A stretch of DNA of 64,000 bases from Bog-532 sp963833835 (GTDB lineage Bacteria > Actinomycetota > Actinomycetes > Streptosporangiales > Streptosporangiaceae): assembly GCA_963833835.1 (NCBI GenBank), contig CAWHZI010000008.1, positions 62,001-126,000 on the forward strand, in the 5' to 3' direction. Positions within the stretch are counted from its first letter, which is position 1, and each line of letters opens with the position of its first letter. Of this stretch, positions 50,589 through 59,531 are shown piece by piece. Below the pieces are notes generated by a model that saw only the letters and a list, made by a program, of their open reading frames with translations, was not told the origin of the DNA and did no database searches. Made by a program: the position numbers and the translations under genes.

Positions 50589-51861
50589 CCCCGCGGCGGC
50601 AAGGCCTGGGCGCCCTCACCTCAGGCGGGACACGCAGCAGTGGATCTACGACTACGTGATCCAGCAGAGCGGCCTGACCTATCACTGGTGGTCAGAAGAG
50701 CGATCGCTGCCCGCGAAGGTCCGCAGCCAGGCCATGGTCAGCAAGCATCTGGGCCTGCGCGCCCTAGAACGCGAAGAGAAAGGGGCCCAGCAGGCGGCCG
50801 AGGGCGACCAGACGGCCGCGCTGAAGCTCTACTTCCAGGCGACCAGAGATTTCATGAAAGCGCAGCACGCCGTCCTGGAATTGAATGCGGAGAAGCGTTT
50901 CCTGTACTCGGGTCTCGAGCGCTGCTATGAGAAAGTGCGCGAACTCAGCCCTCATCGCATCGAGCGGGTCGAGATCGAATGGGAAGGCCAGCCGTTCGGC
51001 GGCTGGCTCCACCTGGCCCCCGGCTCCGGGCCCGCACCGCTGCTGTTCAACGCACCCGGCTGCGACACCACGTGCGAAGGTTCCCCGAATCCGGCCCATG
51101 TCCCGGAGCATCGCCGCGGCTGGCACGTATTTTCCTTCGATGGACCGGGCCTCGGCAAAAGCAATATGCGGGGCATCGCGCTCACCGACGACAACTTCGA
51201 GCAGGCCGCCTCGGTGGCGCTTGATGCGCTACGGCGCCGTCCCGACGTCGACCCGGATCGGATCTTCGTCTACGGGGCGGGCGCCGGTACCTTCTGGGCG
51301 ACCCGCCTGGCACTGCGCGACGGGCGGGTAAGGGCGCTGGCGACCAAGTCCGGCTACTCCTCGCTGTACTACCTGATGAACGAGGATGCCCCCAGCTATA
51401 AACGGCTCTATGGCTTCTTGACCCAGGCGGCGACCGAGGACGAGCTGGACCGGGTGCTGGCCAGGATGACGGTCGATGGCCAGCTCGGCCAGCTGCGGTG
51501 TCCCATGCTCATGGTGACGGGCGAGTACGACCTGCGGGATCCGGTGGAGGAGGTCTTCCGGCTGTTCGACCAGGTGACCAGCCCGGCTGAGCTCTGGCTG
51601 TTCGCGGACCAGTTCCACCGGCCGAAGTTCACCGGCGACCGCAGTGTCCACGAAGCCATCCTCGACTGGCTGGAAGCCACCCTGGCCGATACTCCGCCGC
51701 CCCCCGCCGGAAATCCTCCCGGGAATCAGGTGCGCTACATCGAGCCCGCCGCCGAAGGACTGACCGGCCCGCACGTTACCTTCAAGCGCCGCTGGTTCGA
51801 GGACGGCCAGCCGGCAGGGTTGGGTGCACCCCCGGCCGAGAGCCGCAGTTTGCTCACCTGA
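50581..51861 (+). CDS. Alpha/beta hydrolase with N-terminal helical domain (FrsA/DHPON-hydrolase-like), nucleophile missing
   Basis: A 426-residue protein with a helical N-terminal half (about 1-125) and a C-terminal alpha/beta-hydrolase core: PLLFNAPGCDTTCEGSPNP, GWHVFSFDGPGLGKSN, acid in VTGEYDLRDPVEEV and a His in FADQFHRPKF. The architecture matches FrsA and 2,6-dihydroxypseudooxynicotine hydrolase. At the nucleophile elbow the sequence is FVYGAGAGTFWATR, so the usual Ser of GxSxG is Gly. It either uses another mechanism or is a pseudoenzyme. Confidence 0.8.
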   Translation: MPDPAAARPGRPHLRRDTQQWIYDYVIQQSGLTYHWWSEERSLPAKVRSQAMVSKHLGLRALEREEKGAQQAAEGDQTAALKLYFQATRDFMKAQHAVLELNAEKRFLYSGLERCYEKVRELSPHRIERVEIEWEGQPFGGWLHLAPGSGPAPLLFNAPGCDTTCEGSPNPAHVPEHRRGWHVFSFDGPGLGKSNMRGIALTDDNFEQAASVALDALRRRPDVDPDRIFVYGAGAGTFWATRLALRDGRVRALATKSGYSSLYYLMNEDAPSYKRLYGFLTQAATEDELDRVLARMTVDGQLGQLRCPMLMVTGEYDLRDPVEEVFRLFDQVTSPAELWLFADQFHRPKFTGDRSVHEAILDWLEATLADTPPPPAGNPPGNQVRYIEPAAEGLTGPHVTFKRRWFEDGQPAGLGAPPAESRSLLT

Positions 51862-51897
51862 CCACCGGGAATCTTCTTTATCCGGAGGATGATGACG

Positions 51898-52743
51898 ATG
51901 ACGACCGTCTCCCGGCCCGCCGAGCTGGATGAGCCTTTTCCGCTGAGCCCCGCCCAGACCCAGCAGTTCGCCCGGGATGGCTATATCAAGCTGCGGAACG
52001 TGCTCAGCCCGGAAGTGCTCACCGCCTATGAGCCCGAGATCACCGGCCAGGTGATCGAGCTCAACACCCAGCAGGTTCCGCTGGCCGAACGCGACACCTA
52101 CGGCCGGGCGTTCCTGCAGATAGAAAACCTGTGGCGGCACAGTCCGGTCGTCGAGGACTTCGTGCGCTCGACCCGGCTGGCCCGGATCGCCGCCGAACTG
52201 CTCCAGGTGCGCGGCGTCCGTCTCTACCATGACCAGGCCCTGTACAAGGAGGCCGGCGGGGGCATCACCCCCTGGCACCGCGACCAGTACTACTGGCCAC
52301 TATCGACCGACCGGACCCTCACGGTCTGGATTCCGCTCCAGGACGTCCCGGCCGAGATGGGACCGCTCACCTTCGCCGTCGGCAGTCATCGTTCCTCTGA
52401 CGGGCGCGAGTTGCTCATCAGCGATGAGTCCGAGCGGGCCCTGGCCGACTTCGTGGCCCGCTCCGGTTACACCGTGGACGACTCGCCCTATGCCCTCGGT
52501 GACGTCAGCTTCCACGCCGGCTGGACCATCCACCGGGCCGGGACCAACACCACCCCTATCCCGCGCCGGGTCATGACCATCATCTGCATGGACGCCGATA
52601 TCGAGATCACCGAGCCCGACAACGAATGGCGGGAAGCGGACTGGCACAACTGGCTGAGCGATGCCCCGGTTGGCGGCCAGCCCGAAGGCCCGCTCAACCC
52701 TGTCCTCTACGCGGGCTCAGGACACAGTGCCGGCTCAGGATAG
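51898..52743 (+). CDS. Phytanoyl-CoA dioxygenase (PhyH) family Fe(II)/2-oxoglutarate oxygenase
   Basis: A 281-residue jelly-roll dioxygenase. The iron site is HRD in TPWHRDQYYWPL and the distal His in FHAGWTIHRAG; the 2-oxoglutarate-binding Arg is in PIPRRVMTI. It hydroxylates an unknown substrate. Three in-frame ATGs lie at 51889, 51892 and 51898; the last has the best spacing from GGAGG. Last gene of the rightward unit, overlapping the convergent synthase gene by nine bases. Confidence 0.88.
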   Translation: MTTVSRPAELDEPFPLSPAQTQQFARDGYIKLRNVLSPEVLTAYEPEITGQVIELNTQQVPLAERDTYGRAFLQIENLWRHSPVVEDFVRSTRLARIAAELLQVRGVRLYHDQALYKEAGGGITPWHRDQYYWPLSTDRTLTVWIPLQDVPAEMGPLTFAVGSHRSSDGRELLISDESERALADFVARSGYTVDDSPYALGDVSFHAGWTIHRAGTNTTPIPRRVMTIICMDADIEITEPDNEWREADWHNWLSDAPVGGQPEGPLNPVLYAGSGHSAGSG

Positions 52744-54396
52744 GGAGTCGTCCAGGTCGCCGAGGGATTCGATGAGCTCGAGGTTGGCGGAGTAGTCGAC
52801 GGGGCAGGCAATCACTGACACCGTGTCGGCGGCCAGCGCGGTGCGTAGCACCGGGAGGAGCTCGCCGGCGGAGCCGATCCGGTACCCGGTCGCGCCGAAG
52901 CTTTCGGCGTAGGCCACGAAGTCCGGGTTGCCGAAGGTGGTGTCCATGTTCCGGCCGATTTCCAGGTCCATCTTCCAGCTGATCAGTCCGTAGGCGTCAT
53001 CGACCCAGATCAGGATGACGAACGCCAGGTGCAGCCTTAGCGCGGTCTCGATTTCCTGGGAATTCATCAAGAACGCGCCGTCCCCGGTGGCGACGAGCAC
53101 CCGGCAGTCCGGCCGGGCGATCTTCGCGCCGACCGCGCCCGGCACCGTCCAGGCCATGGTGGACAGGCCATTGGAGATCAGGCAGGTATTCGGCTCGTAG
53201 GTCGGGTACAGGCGCGCCATCCACATCTTCAGCGCCCCGGTGTCGACCAGGACGATGTCCTCGCGCCGCAGCGCCGCGCGCGTGTCGGCCACGATCCGGG
53301 CCGGCGCCAGCGGGAACCGGTCATCACCCTGGCCGCGGGCCAGTTCGCCGGCCAGCAGTGCGCGGATGCGGTCCTGGCCAGGGGTGTCCCTGGTGTGCTG
53401 CCCGACCGCATCGGTGAACGCGTCCAGGCTGCGCCCGATGTCGGAATGGAGTCCCACGGCCACGTCGTAGTGCGCGTCGACCTCGGCCGGGAACCGGTGC
53501 AGATGGATGATCTTGGTGTCCCCGCGCGGGTTAATCCGCACCGGGTCGAACTCTTGCAGCTCATACCCGACCGCGATGATCAGGTCCGCGCGGTCGAAGC
53601 CGAAGTTGACGTAATCATGGCGCATGAATCCCACCGCGCCCAGGGCCAGCGGGTGATCGTCGGGGAATACACCCTTGCCGTGAAACGTGGTCGCCACCGG
53701 GATGCCCAGCGTCTCGGCGAAGCGGCGCAGGGCCGGACCTGCATCGGCTCGCGCGGCCCCATGCCCGGCCAGCACCACGGGGGTGCGCGCCGCACGAAGC
53801 AGGGCCGCAGCCCGCTCGACCTGCCCCGGGGACGGCTCATCTGGACGCGGCACGTTCACCGGGAGCGGCTGCTCCTGCTCCGTCACCGGGGCTTCTTCCA
53901 CGTCCTCGGGGACAGCTAGGTAGACCGCGCCGGGACGTTCGGTCTGAGCGAGCTTGAACGCCTTGCGGATCATCTCTGGCACCGCATACGGCGTCGACAC
54001 CAGCGCTGACCACTTGGTGACCGGCGCGAACATCGATACGAGGTCCACGCCCTGGTGGGATTCCTTGAAACTGCGGTTCATCCCGACCTGCGCCGACAGC
54101 GCGACCAGCGGCGTCGAGTTGGTGATCGCATCCGCGGTACCGAGCAGCAGGTTGATCGCACCCGGACCCAGGGTCGCCGAGCAGACCCCGGCGCGGCCCG
54201 TCAGCCGACCGTAGGTCTCGGCCATGAACGACGCACCCTGTTCATGACGGGTCAGCACGTACTGGATGGACGACCGGGAGATGGCCTCCACCAGCCGGAT
54301 GTTCTCCTCGCCCGGAATGCCGAAGACATGAGTGACACCCTCGTTTTCCAGGCACTCTACGATCAGCTCGGCTGTGTCGCGGTTGGATTCCGTCAC
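52735..54396 (-). CDS. Acetolactate synthase-like ThDP enzyme
   Basis: A 553-residue thiamine-diphosphate enzyme near catabolic acetolactate synthase: HVFGIPGEENIRLVEAI, activating Glu in LTRHEQGASFMAETYGRLTG, HQGVDLVSMFAPVTKWSALV and the ThDP/metal motif ATGDGAFLMNSQEIETA to WVDDAYGLISW. No regulatory subunit is encoded nearby. GTG 54396 (or TTG 54402) is inferred because the preceding PepC gene ends at 54432 and the known family N-terminus begins here; the ribosome site is poor. It lacks an island operator, so it is probably outside the regulon. Confidence 0.88.
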   Translation of the reverse strand: MTESNRDTAELIVECLENEGVTHVFGIPGEENIRLVEAISRSSIQYVLTRHEQGASFMAETYGRLTGRAGVCSATLGPGAINLLLGTADAITNSTPLVALSAQVGMNRSFKESHQGVDLVSMFAPVTKWSALVSTPYAVPEMIRKAFKLAQTERPGAVYLAVPEDVEEAPVTEQEQPLPVNVPRPDEPSPGQVERAAALLRAARTPVVLAGHGAARADAGPALRRFAETLGIPVATTFHGKGVFPDDHPLALGAVGFMRHDYVNFGFDRADLIIAVGYELQEFDPVRINPRGDTKIIHLHRFPAEVDAHYDVAVGLHSDIGRSLDAFTDAVGQHTRDTPGQDRIRALLAGELARGQGDDRFPLAPARIVADTRAALRREDIVLVDTGALKMWMARLYPTYEPNTCLISNGLSTMAWTVPGAVGAKIARPDCRVLVATGDGAFLMNSQEIETALRLHLAFVILIWVDDAYGLISWKMDLEIGRNMDTTFGNPDFVAYAESFGATGYRIGSAGELLPVLRTALAADTVSVIACPVDYSANLELIESLGDLDDSLS

Positions 54397-54431
54397 GACC
54401 AAGAGACTAGGCCGGTCGTCGGCGGTCCCGC

Positions 54432-55760
54432 CTACCGGGCCAACGCGCCCATCGGATCCCAGGCCGGCAACACGATCGGCTTCGTATCCAGAGCGCTCAG
54501 CAGATCGGCGGGAAGCGCGCTCTTGCGCGCGGCGATCTCGAAGACGTACTGGCCGAACCATGAGTCGTTCATCGTGTAGAAGCCGTCCTTGCCACGGTCG
54601 GGGCCCCAGCTGTTCTCGACCCGCCAGCGCCGGGTCACGCCGTCCAGCACATCGACCCCGGTGAACAGCATCGCGTGCGTCATCGCGGTCTCGTGGTGCG
54701 TGAGCCGGGCGGCCTTATCGAGGTCGAACCCGGTCCTGTAGACCGATGGCAGGTCGTAGAGCTCGGCGTCCCAGAACGCGTAATCGCTGCTCATCATCTT
54801 GCCGACGTCGCAGCCGAACCAGACCGGCTCGCCGCCCTGGATCGCGGCCGCGGCGATGTCCTTGATGACCTGTATGTCGACGTTAAGGTAGCTGACCGGT
54901 GGACCGCCGATGACGTTGCCGAGGTATTCAACGGTGAAGGTCCGGCCGATGGGGCTGGTTGGCCGAGGGTCATTGACCAGGCAGACGTAGTCGCTGACCG
55001 GCAGATCAACGTAGGTGGCGGCGAACTCCCGTGGGGTGATCACGCCGTCCCGGTGGAATTTCTTGTCCTTGTCTGTCCACTGCCAATCGAAGCGCTCGGG
55101 TGGCGTACCCAGGTGGATGCACAGGATCCGGTAGACAACCTGCATGATCTCGGCCTTGGCCGCACGGGCAGCCTCCAGGCTTTGCGCCGCAGCTCCGCGG
55201 ACCGTGCGCGCGCCCTGGTGAAGCTGATAACGGAGGATCGAGTTCATCCGGCCCGTGTTCGACGAGCTCTGCGTTTCCGGCATGTGGCCCTTGGGGACCA
55301 GGCCGTGCTTGGCCACCAGGGCGGCGAACATGTTCCACTGGCCGCCGTCGCTGGCCGCCGAATCCAGCACGAAGGCGACGGTGCGGTCGTCGATGTCGCG
55401 CTGCGCCGTCTCGATGATCGCCTCGAGGAAGTAGTTGGCCCGCTCGAGCTTGTCCCAGAACATCGCGTAGTTCTGCGAGAACTCGAAGTCCTTGAGCCCG
55501 GTCTTGCGCATCACCCCGACGCGCAGCAGGTTCAGGCCGGCAAATAGCCAGCAGCGGCCGCTGCGCTCCTGGTTCGTGACCTTCCAGTCGTCCAGCGTCG
55601 TTGACAGCGAGTGGTCGATGCTGCTGACGATCTCCCGGTTGATGGAGACGTCATCCACCGTCACCCGGGTCACGGCATTCTGGGCCAGCCGGTTAACCGG
55701 GTCGGCCGAAAAATCCTTGCGCAGTCGTTCCAGATCAGCACCAGCGAGTGTTCCGTCCAT
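54432..55760 (-). CDS. pepC: C1 family cysteine aminopeptidase (bleomycin hydrolase/PepC)
   Basis: A 442-residue papain-like aminopeptidase. The catalytic Cys is in TNQERSGRCWLFAGLN, the His in MTHAMLFTGVD and the Asn in WRVENSWGPDRGKDGFY; the C-terminus (LPAWDPMGALAR) has the arm that blocks the active site in this family. It forms cytosolic hexamers and trims peptides, and can inactivate bleomycin. ATG 55760 follows GAGGATGCTGCG. It precedes the acetolactate-synthase-like gene in the same direction. Confidence 0.93.
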   Translation of the reverse strand: MDGTLAGADLERLRKDFSADPVNRLAQNAVTRVTVDDVSINREIVSSIDHSLSTTLDDWKVTNQERSGRCWLFAGLNLLRVGVMRKTGLKDFEFSQNYAMFWDKLERANYFLEAIIETAQRDIDDRTVAFVLDSAASDGGQWNMFAALVAKHGLVPKGHMPETQSSSNTGRMNSILRYQLHQGARTVRGAAAQSLEAARAAKAEIMQVVYRILCIHLGTPPERFDWQWTDKDKKFHRDGVITPREFAATYVDLPVSDYVCLVNDPRPTSPIGRTFTVEYLGNVIGGPPVSYLNVDIQVIKDIAAAAIQGGEPVWFGCDVGKMMSSDYAFWDAELYDLPSVYRTGFDLDKAARLTHHETAMTHAMLFTGVDVLDGVTRRWRVENSWGPDRGKDGFYTMNDSWFGQYVFEIAARKSALPADLLSALDTKPIVLPAWDPMGALAR

Positions 55761-55838
55761 CGCAGCATCCTCATCCATCGTCGTCTGGGCCCACTTCCAG
55801 ACTAGATTGCGTTGCTGAGTTGTCCCGGCGCCGCGGCC

Positions 55839-56514
55839 CTACCGGTCGCCGGGCACGCCGTAGGAGGGAGCGCGCCCGGGGTCGAGCGCGCGCGTGAGGT
55901 AGTCGCGTTTCAGCGGCAGCCAGAGCGCGACCAGCCGGCTGAGCTCGGCGGCGGGATCATCGGCGTCGTCCACGCGGAGGTCGGTCACCGGCCAGGCGGC
56001 GTCCTCGACCACGGCCAGGCCGGCCGAGCGTACCGGCCCCTCCTCGCCGCCCGCGGCCAGCCCGCCGAGCAGCCCGGCCAGCAGGCGCCCTTCGAAGGCG
56101 GCCGCGGCACTGGCCCGGTAGGCGTCGATGATGGCCTGCACCACCTGGGCGTCAGCCAGCATGTTGCCCGCCGCGACGGCCTGCGGCCCGGTCGCGACGG
56201 CATGGGTGCCGAGCGCACGGACCCCGGAGAAATGCGCGACCCGGCCGGCCGCGTCCACCACCGTGAGCTGCCAGGCTCTCCGGATGGGCTTCGGTCGCCA
56301 CCACCTGCGCGATCGCGTCGGCGGCCGGTGCTCCGGCCTGGAGCAGATCGAGCAGACGCGGCCCCAGTCCCGGGTTGGTGACGTTCTGCGAGGCCGCCGC
56401 GCCCACGGCCGGGCGCAGGTGCAGGCACCGGGCGGCGACGGCCGGGCTCGACGAGCTGACCACCATGCCGAACGCGCCCGTGGCGGGGTCGCGCGCGGCC
56501 AGCGAGAACGTCAT
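55839..56514 (-). pseudogene. DUF1028 (Ntn-hydrolase-like) gene with a one-base frameshift
   Basis: The first frame reads MTFSLAARDPATGAFGMVVS, ASQNVTNPGLGPRLLDLLQA and ATEAHPES; the second continues QLTVVDAAGRVAHFSGVRAL, AVAAGNMLADAQVVQAIIDA and on to the stop at 55839. Removing one G from the GG at 56274-56275 joins them as ESWQLTVVD and gives exactly 225 codons. DUF1028 proteins have an Ntn-hydrolase fold of unknown activity. The start ATG overlaps the RidA stop by one base, so it belongs to the FMO-RidA operon. Confidence 0.75.
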
Positions 56515-56948
56515 CAGGCCTGCCCGCTGATGACGGCGGTGACGTCGATTTCCACCAGCCACTCGGGCCGGGCCAGGGCCTGCACCACGAGCCCGGTCGA
56601 GACCGGGTAGACGCCCTTCAGCCACCGGCCCAGCACCTGGTAGACGGGTTCGCGGTAGCGGATATCGGTGAGGTAGATGACCACCTTCACAATGTCGGCC
56701 AGGCTGCTGCCGGCTTCGCGCAGCAGCAGGTCGATGTTGGCCATCGCCCGCTCCGCCTGCGCCTCGACGTCCCCGATACCCACGCTCTCCCGGGTTTCGA
56801 GGTCCTGGCCGATCTGGCCGCGCAGGTAGACGACGCCGTTCGCGACCACGGCCTGACACAGGTCGTTGTCGAGGTTCTGCTCCGGGTAGGTGTCCTTGGT
56901 GTTGAACGGCCGGATGCGCCGGTGCGTGGGGCTGCTCACCGCGATCAC
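56514..56948 (-). CDS. RidA family protein
   Basis: A 144-residue single-domain RidA/YjgF protein: QAVVANGVVYLRGQIGQDLE, ALLREAGSSLADIVKVVIYL-like core and YPVSTGLVVQALARPEWLVE. The Arg that is catalytic in RidA (in ARSCV) is replaced here (VSTGL), so classical enamine deaminase activity is doubtful. The GTG start at 56948 overlaps the upstream stop (GTGA). Confidence 0.88.
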   Translation of the reverse strand: MIAVSSPTHRRIRPFNTKDTYPEQNLDNDLCQAVVANGVVYLRGQIGQDLETRESVGIGDVEAQAERAMANIDLLLREAGSSLADIVKVVIYLTDIRYREPVYQVLGRWLKGVYPVSTGLVVQALARPEWLVEIDVTAVISGQA

Positions 56949-58195
56949 GCGGACCCGTAGGCCAGATAGCCCCGCAGCATCTGGATGTGGTCGGCCAGGT
57001 ACCTGGCGTCGTGCCAGACCCCCCAGATGAAGCTCGATCCACGCCGGGACAGCCAGGGCAGGCCCAGGAAGTAGACGCCGGGCTCGGACGAGACGCCGCG
57101 CTGATGCTGAGGCTTGCCGCGGGAGTCGAACGCATCGACGTGCAGCCAGGAGAAGTCGGCCGCGTAGCCGGTGGCCCAGAGGATCGAGGTGACCCCGGCC
57201 CGGGCCAGGTCGAGCTCGAATACGGGATCGGTCATGCATTCCGGATCAGGACCCAGGACGTGCGCGCCCGGCTCCGCGGGCAGATCGAGGCCGTTACGCA
57301 GCGCGTAGGCGTCGCATTCATCCAGCAGCGACAGGTAATAGGCGTCGCCGCGCGCGATGTTGTCGCCCAGATCCGGGGCGAAGCGCATGGTCCCGTGGTC
57401 GAACGAGACGGCCCGGCCGACGAGCGTGATGCCGCTGGCGGCCAGGGCGCGGAAGTCGACGGTGGCGCCGCCGTTAGCCCCGCTGACCGCGATGGGGACA
57501 TGCCTCGCGCCCGCCGGGGGAGGCGCGATGTCCCACTTGCCGAGGACCCCGAGCCACCAGCAGTAGTCACGCCCGCGGTACCGGCGCGGGGGCCGGTCGT
57601 GCGGGCCGACGGACAGGTAGACCGTCCGGCCTGACCGCCGGAGCTCGTCGGCGATCTGCACCCCGGATGCCCCCGCCCCGACTACGAGGACGGCACCGGC
57701 GGGCAGCTGCTGCGGGTTGCGGTAGGAGCTGGAGTGCAAGGTCACCAGCCCGGCGTCGTCGGGCACGAGCGCCGGGATCACCGGACGCTGGAACGGGCCG
57801 GTCGCGGCCACGACGTACCGTGCGTCGATGGCTCCGTCCGAGGTCTGCGCGCGGAAGCCGGGCCGACCGACGTTCTTGTGCACGGAGGTCACCTCCACCC
57901 CGCACCGGATCGGGGCGCCGACCTTCTCGGCGTAGGCGACGAAGTAGTCCGCGACCCGCTCCTTGGGCGCGAAACCGTCCGGGTCGAGGCCGGTGAACTC
58001 CAGGCCAGGAAAGCGGTCGTGCCAGGCCGGTCCGTTCGCCACCAGGGAATCCCACCGCTCGGAACGCCAGCGTTCGGCGATCCGGCCGCGTTCCAGCACC
58101 AGGTGCGGCACGCTGGCGTCGGTCAGCTGCTCGCTCATCGCCACCCCGGCCTGGCCCGCCCCGACGATGAGGACTTCGGTCTCCTGGCTCGCCAT
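56945..58195 (-). CDS. Flavin-containing monooxygenase / NAD(P)-binding FAD oxidoreductase
   Basis: A 416-residue two-dinucleotide-domain flavoprotein of the AlmA/CzcO-like group: FAD motif LIVGAGQAGVAMSEQL, RWDSLVANGPAWHDRFPGL, NADPH motif LVVGAGASGVQIADELRRSG and ILWATGYAADFSWLHVDAF. It probably oxygenates a soft nucleophile or ketone. ATG 58195 follows GGAATGGAGATTGG. First gene of a three-gene operon with RidA and DUF1028 proteins. Confidence 0.9.
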   Translation of the reverse strand: MASQETEVLIVGAGQAGVAMSEQLTDASVPHLVLERGRIAERWRSERWDSLVANGPAWHDRFPGLEFTGLDPDGFAPKERVADYFVAYAEKVGAPIRCGVEVTSVHKNVGRPGFRAQTSDGAIDARYVVAATGPFQRPVIPALVPDDAGLVTLHSSSYRNPQQLPAGAVLVVGAGASGVQIADELRRSGRTVYLSVGPHDRPPRRYRGRDYCWWLGVLGKWDIAPPPAGARHVPIAVSGANGGATVDFRALAASGITLVGRAVSFDHGTMRFAPDLGDNIARGDAYYLSLLDECDAYALRNGLDLPAEPGAHVLGPDPECMTDPVFELDLARAGVTSILWATGYAADFSWLHVDAFDSRGKPQHQRGVSSEPGVYFLGLPWLSRRGSSFIWGVWHDARYLADHIQMLRGYLAYGSA

Positions 58196-58276
58196 CCAAT
58201 CTCCATTCCCCAAAGACCGCCGGCCGGAACAAGCGCCGGCCCGTGGAAGTTGCAGCTAGCCGTGCAACCGCGACGT

Positions 58277-59518
58277 ATGACGCTGCCCCGGGCGGCCGCA
58301 TTCTGGATCCTGGCCGGAATGTTCCTGCTGGTGTTCTTCGCCTCGGCCGCGGCGTCGCCGCTGTACCAGGTGTACCAGGCCCGGTTTCATTTCTCGGCCG
58401 CCACGCTGACCGCTATTTTCGCCGTGTACGTCCTGGTCCTGCTGGTCACGCTGCTGTTCCTGGGGTCGGTGTCGGACTACCTGGGCCGCCGTCCGGTCAT
58501 CATCGCGTCGCTGGTCTTCAGCGTGGCTGCGTGCGGGGTCTTCCTGGCCGCCCGCAGTACCGGGGACCTCTACCTGGCCCGGTCCTTGCAGGGCATCGCC
58601 AGCGGACTGGCCACCGGCCCGACCGGGGCCGCCCTGCTTGACCTGCAGCCGCCCGGCAGCCATCGAGCGCCGGTGGTGACCAGCGTCTTCTCCAGCCTGG
58701 GGCTGGCTCTGGGCGCGCTGGTCACCAGCGTGCTGGTCCAGTACGCCCCGGCGCCGACCCACCTGATCTGGTGGGTGCTGATGGCCGTGTTCGCCGCGAA
58801 CATCGTCGCCGTGCTGTTCATGGCCGAACCCGGGTCCCGGCGTCCCGGTGTGCTGGCCTCGCTGCGACCCCGGGTGGTCGTGCCCCGGCCGGCCCGGCCG
58901 ACCTTCGTCGCGGCCGTCCCCGCCATGGTCACCGGCTGGGCGCTGGGTGGCCTGTACCTGTCGCTGGGACCGACCCTGGCCGCCCAGGCCACGGGTTCAC
59001 CGAACCTGGTCTGGGGTGGGCTGGTCATCTTCCTGCTCTGCGGCACCGGCGCCGCCGCCGCGTTCGCGTTGCGCGGCCTGGATCCTCACCTGACGATGCT
59101 GGCCGGCTGCCTGGGCCTGCTGGCGGGCATGGCCGTGACCTGTGTCGCGATCGCCGCCACCGCGTCCGCCGTCTTCTTCGTCGGCAGCGGGATCGCGGGC
59201 GTCGGCTTCGGCCTGGCCTTCCTGGGATCCTTCCGCGCCGTCACCCCGCTGGCCGAGCCCGATGACCGGGCCGGCCTGGTGACGGCCATCTACATCGTGG
59301 GTTACCTGGCGTTCAGCATCCCCGCGCTGATTGCCGGGGTGGCCACCACCCGGTTCGGGCTGCATTCCACCGCCCTGGTCTACGCGGCGGCGCTGGCCGT
59401 CCTGGCCGCCGTCGCGGTCGCGGTCCTGCTGGCCCGGGGGAGCGGCGAGTCCCGCCGCCCGGCCCCGGCCGCCGCCCACGCCGCCGATCCGGCTCCACCG
59501 GTCGAGCGGGCCGGCTGA
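58277..59518 (+). CDS. MFS transporter
   Basis: A 413-residue major facilitator with about 12 hydrophobic segments (e.g. FWILAGMFLLVFFASAAASP, LTAIFAVYVLVLLVTLLFLG). Motif A is GSVSDYLGRRPVI. It is divergent from the monooxygenase operon by 81 bp. ATG 58277 lacks a clear ribosome site; GTG 58262 is an alternative. The substrate is unknown; efflux is most likely. Confidence 0.88.
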   Translation: MTLPRAAAFWILAGMFLLVFFASAAASPLYQVYQARFHFSAATLTAIFAVYVLVLLVTLLFLGSVSDYLGRRPVIIASLVFSVAACGVFLAARSTGDLYLARSLQGIASGLATGPTGAALLDLQPPGSHRAPVVTSVFSSLGLALGALVTSVLVQYAPAPTHLIWWVLMAVFAANIVAVLFMAEPGSRRPGVLASLRPRVVVPRPARPTFVAAVPAMVTGWALGGLYLSLGPTLAAQATGSPNLVWGGLVIFLLCGTGAAAAFALRGLDPHLTMLAGCLGLLAGMAVTCVAIAATASAVFFVGSGIAGVGFGLAFLGSFRAVTPLAEPDDRAGLVTAIYIVGYLAFSIPALIAGVATTRFGLHSTALVYAAALAVLAAVAVAVLLARGSGESRRPAPAAAHAADPAPPVERAG

Positions 59519-59531
59519 CCCGCCCGGGCCG

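Noticed and set aside
21991..52743. Mobile-element origin of the catabolic island
   Set aside because: No integrase, transposase, tRNA gene or flanking direct repeat was seen, and base composition and codon use look like the rest of the window.
52735..55760. Acetolactate-synthase-like and PepC genes as part of the island regulon
   Set aside because: No copy of the palindrome was found upstream of either gene.
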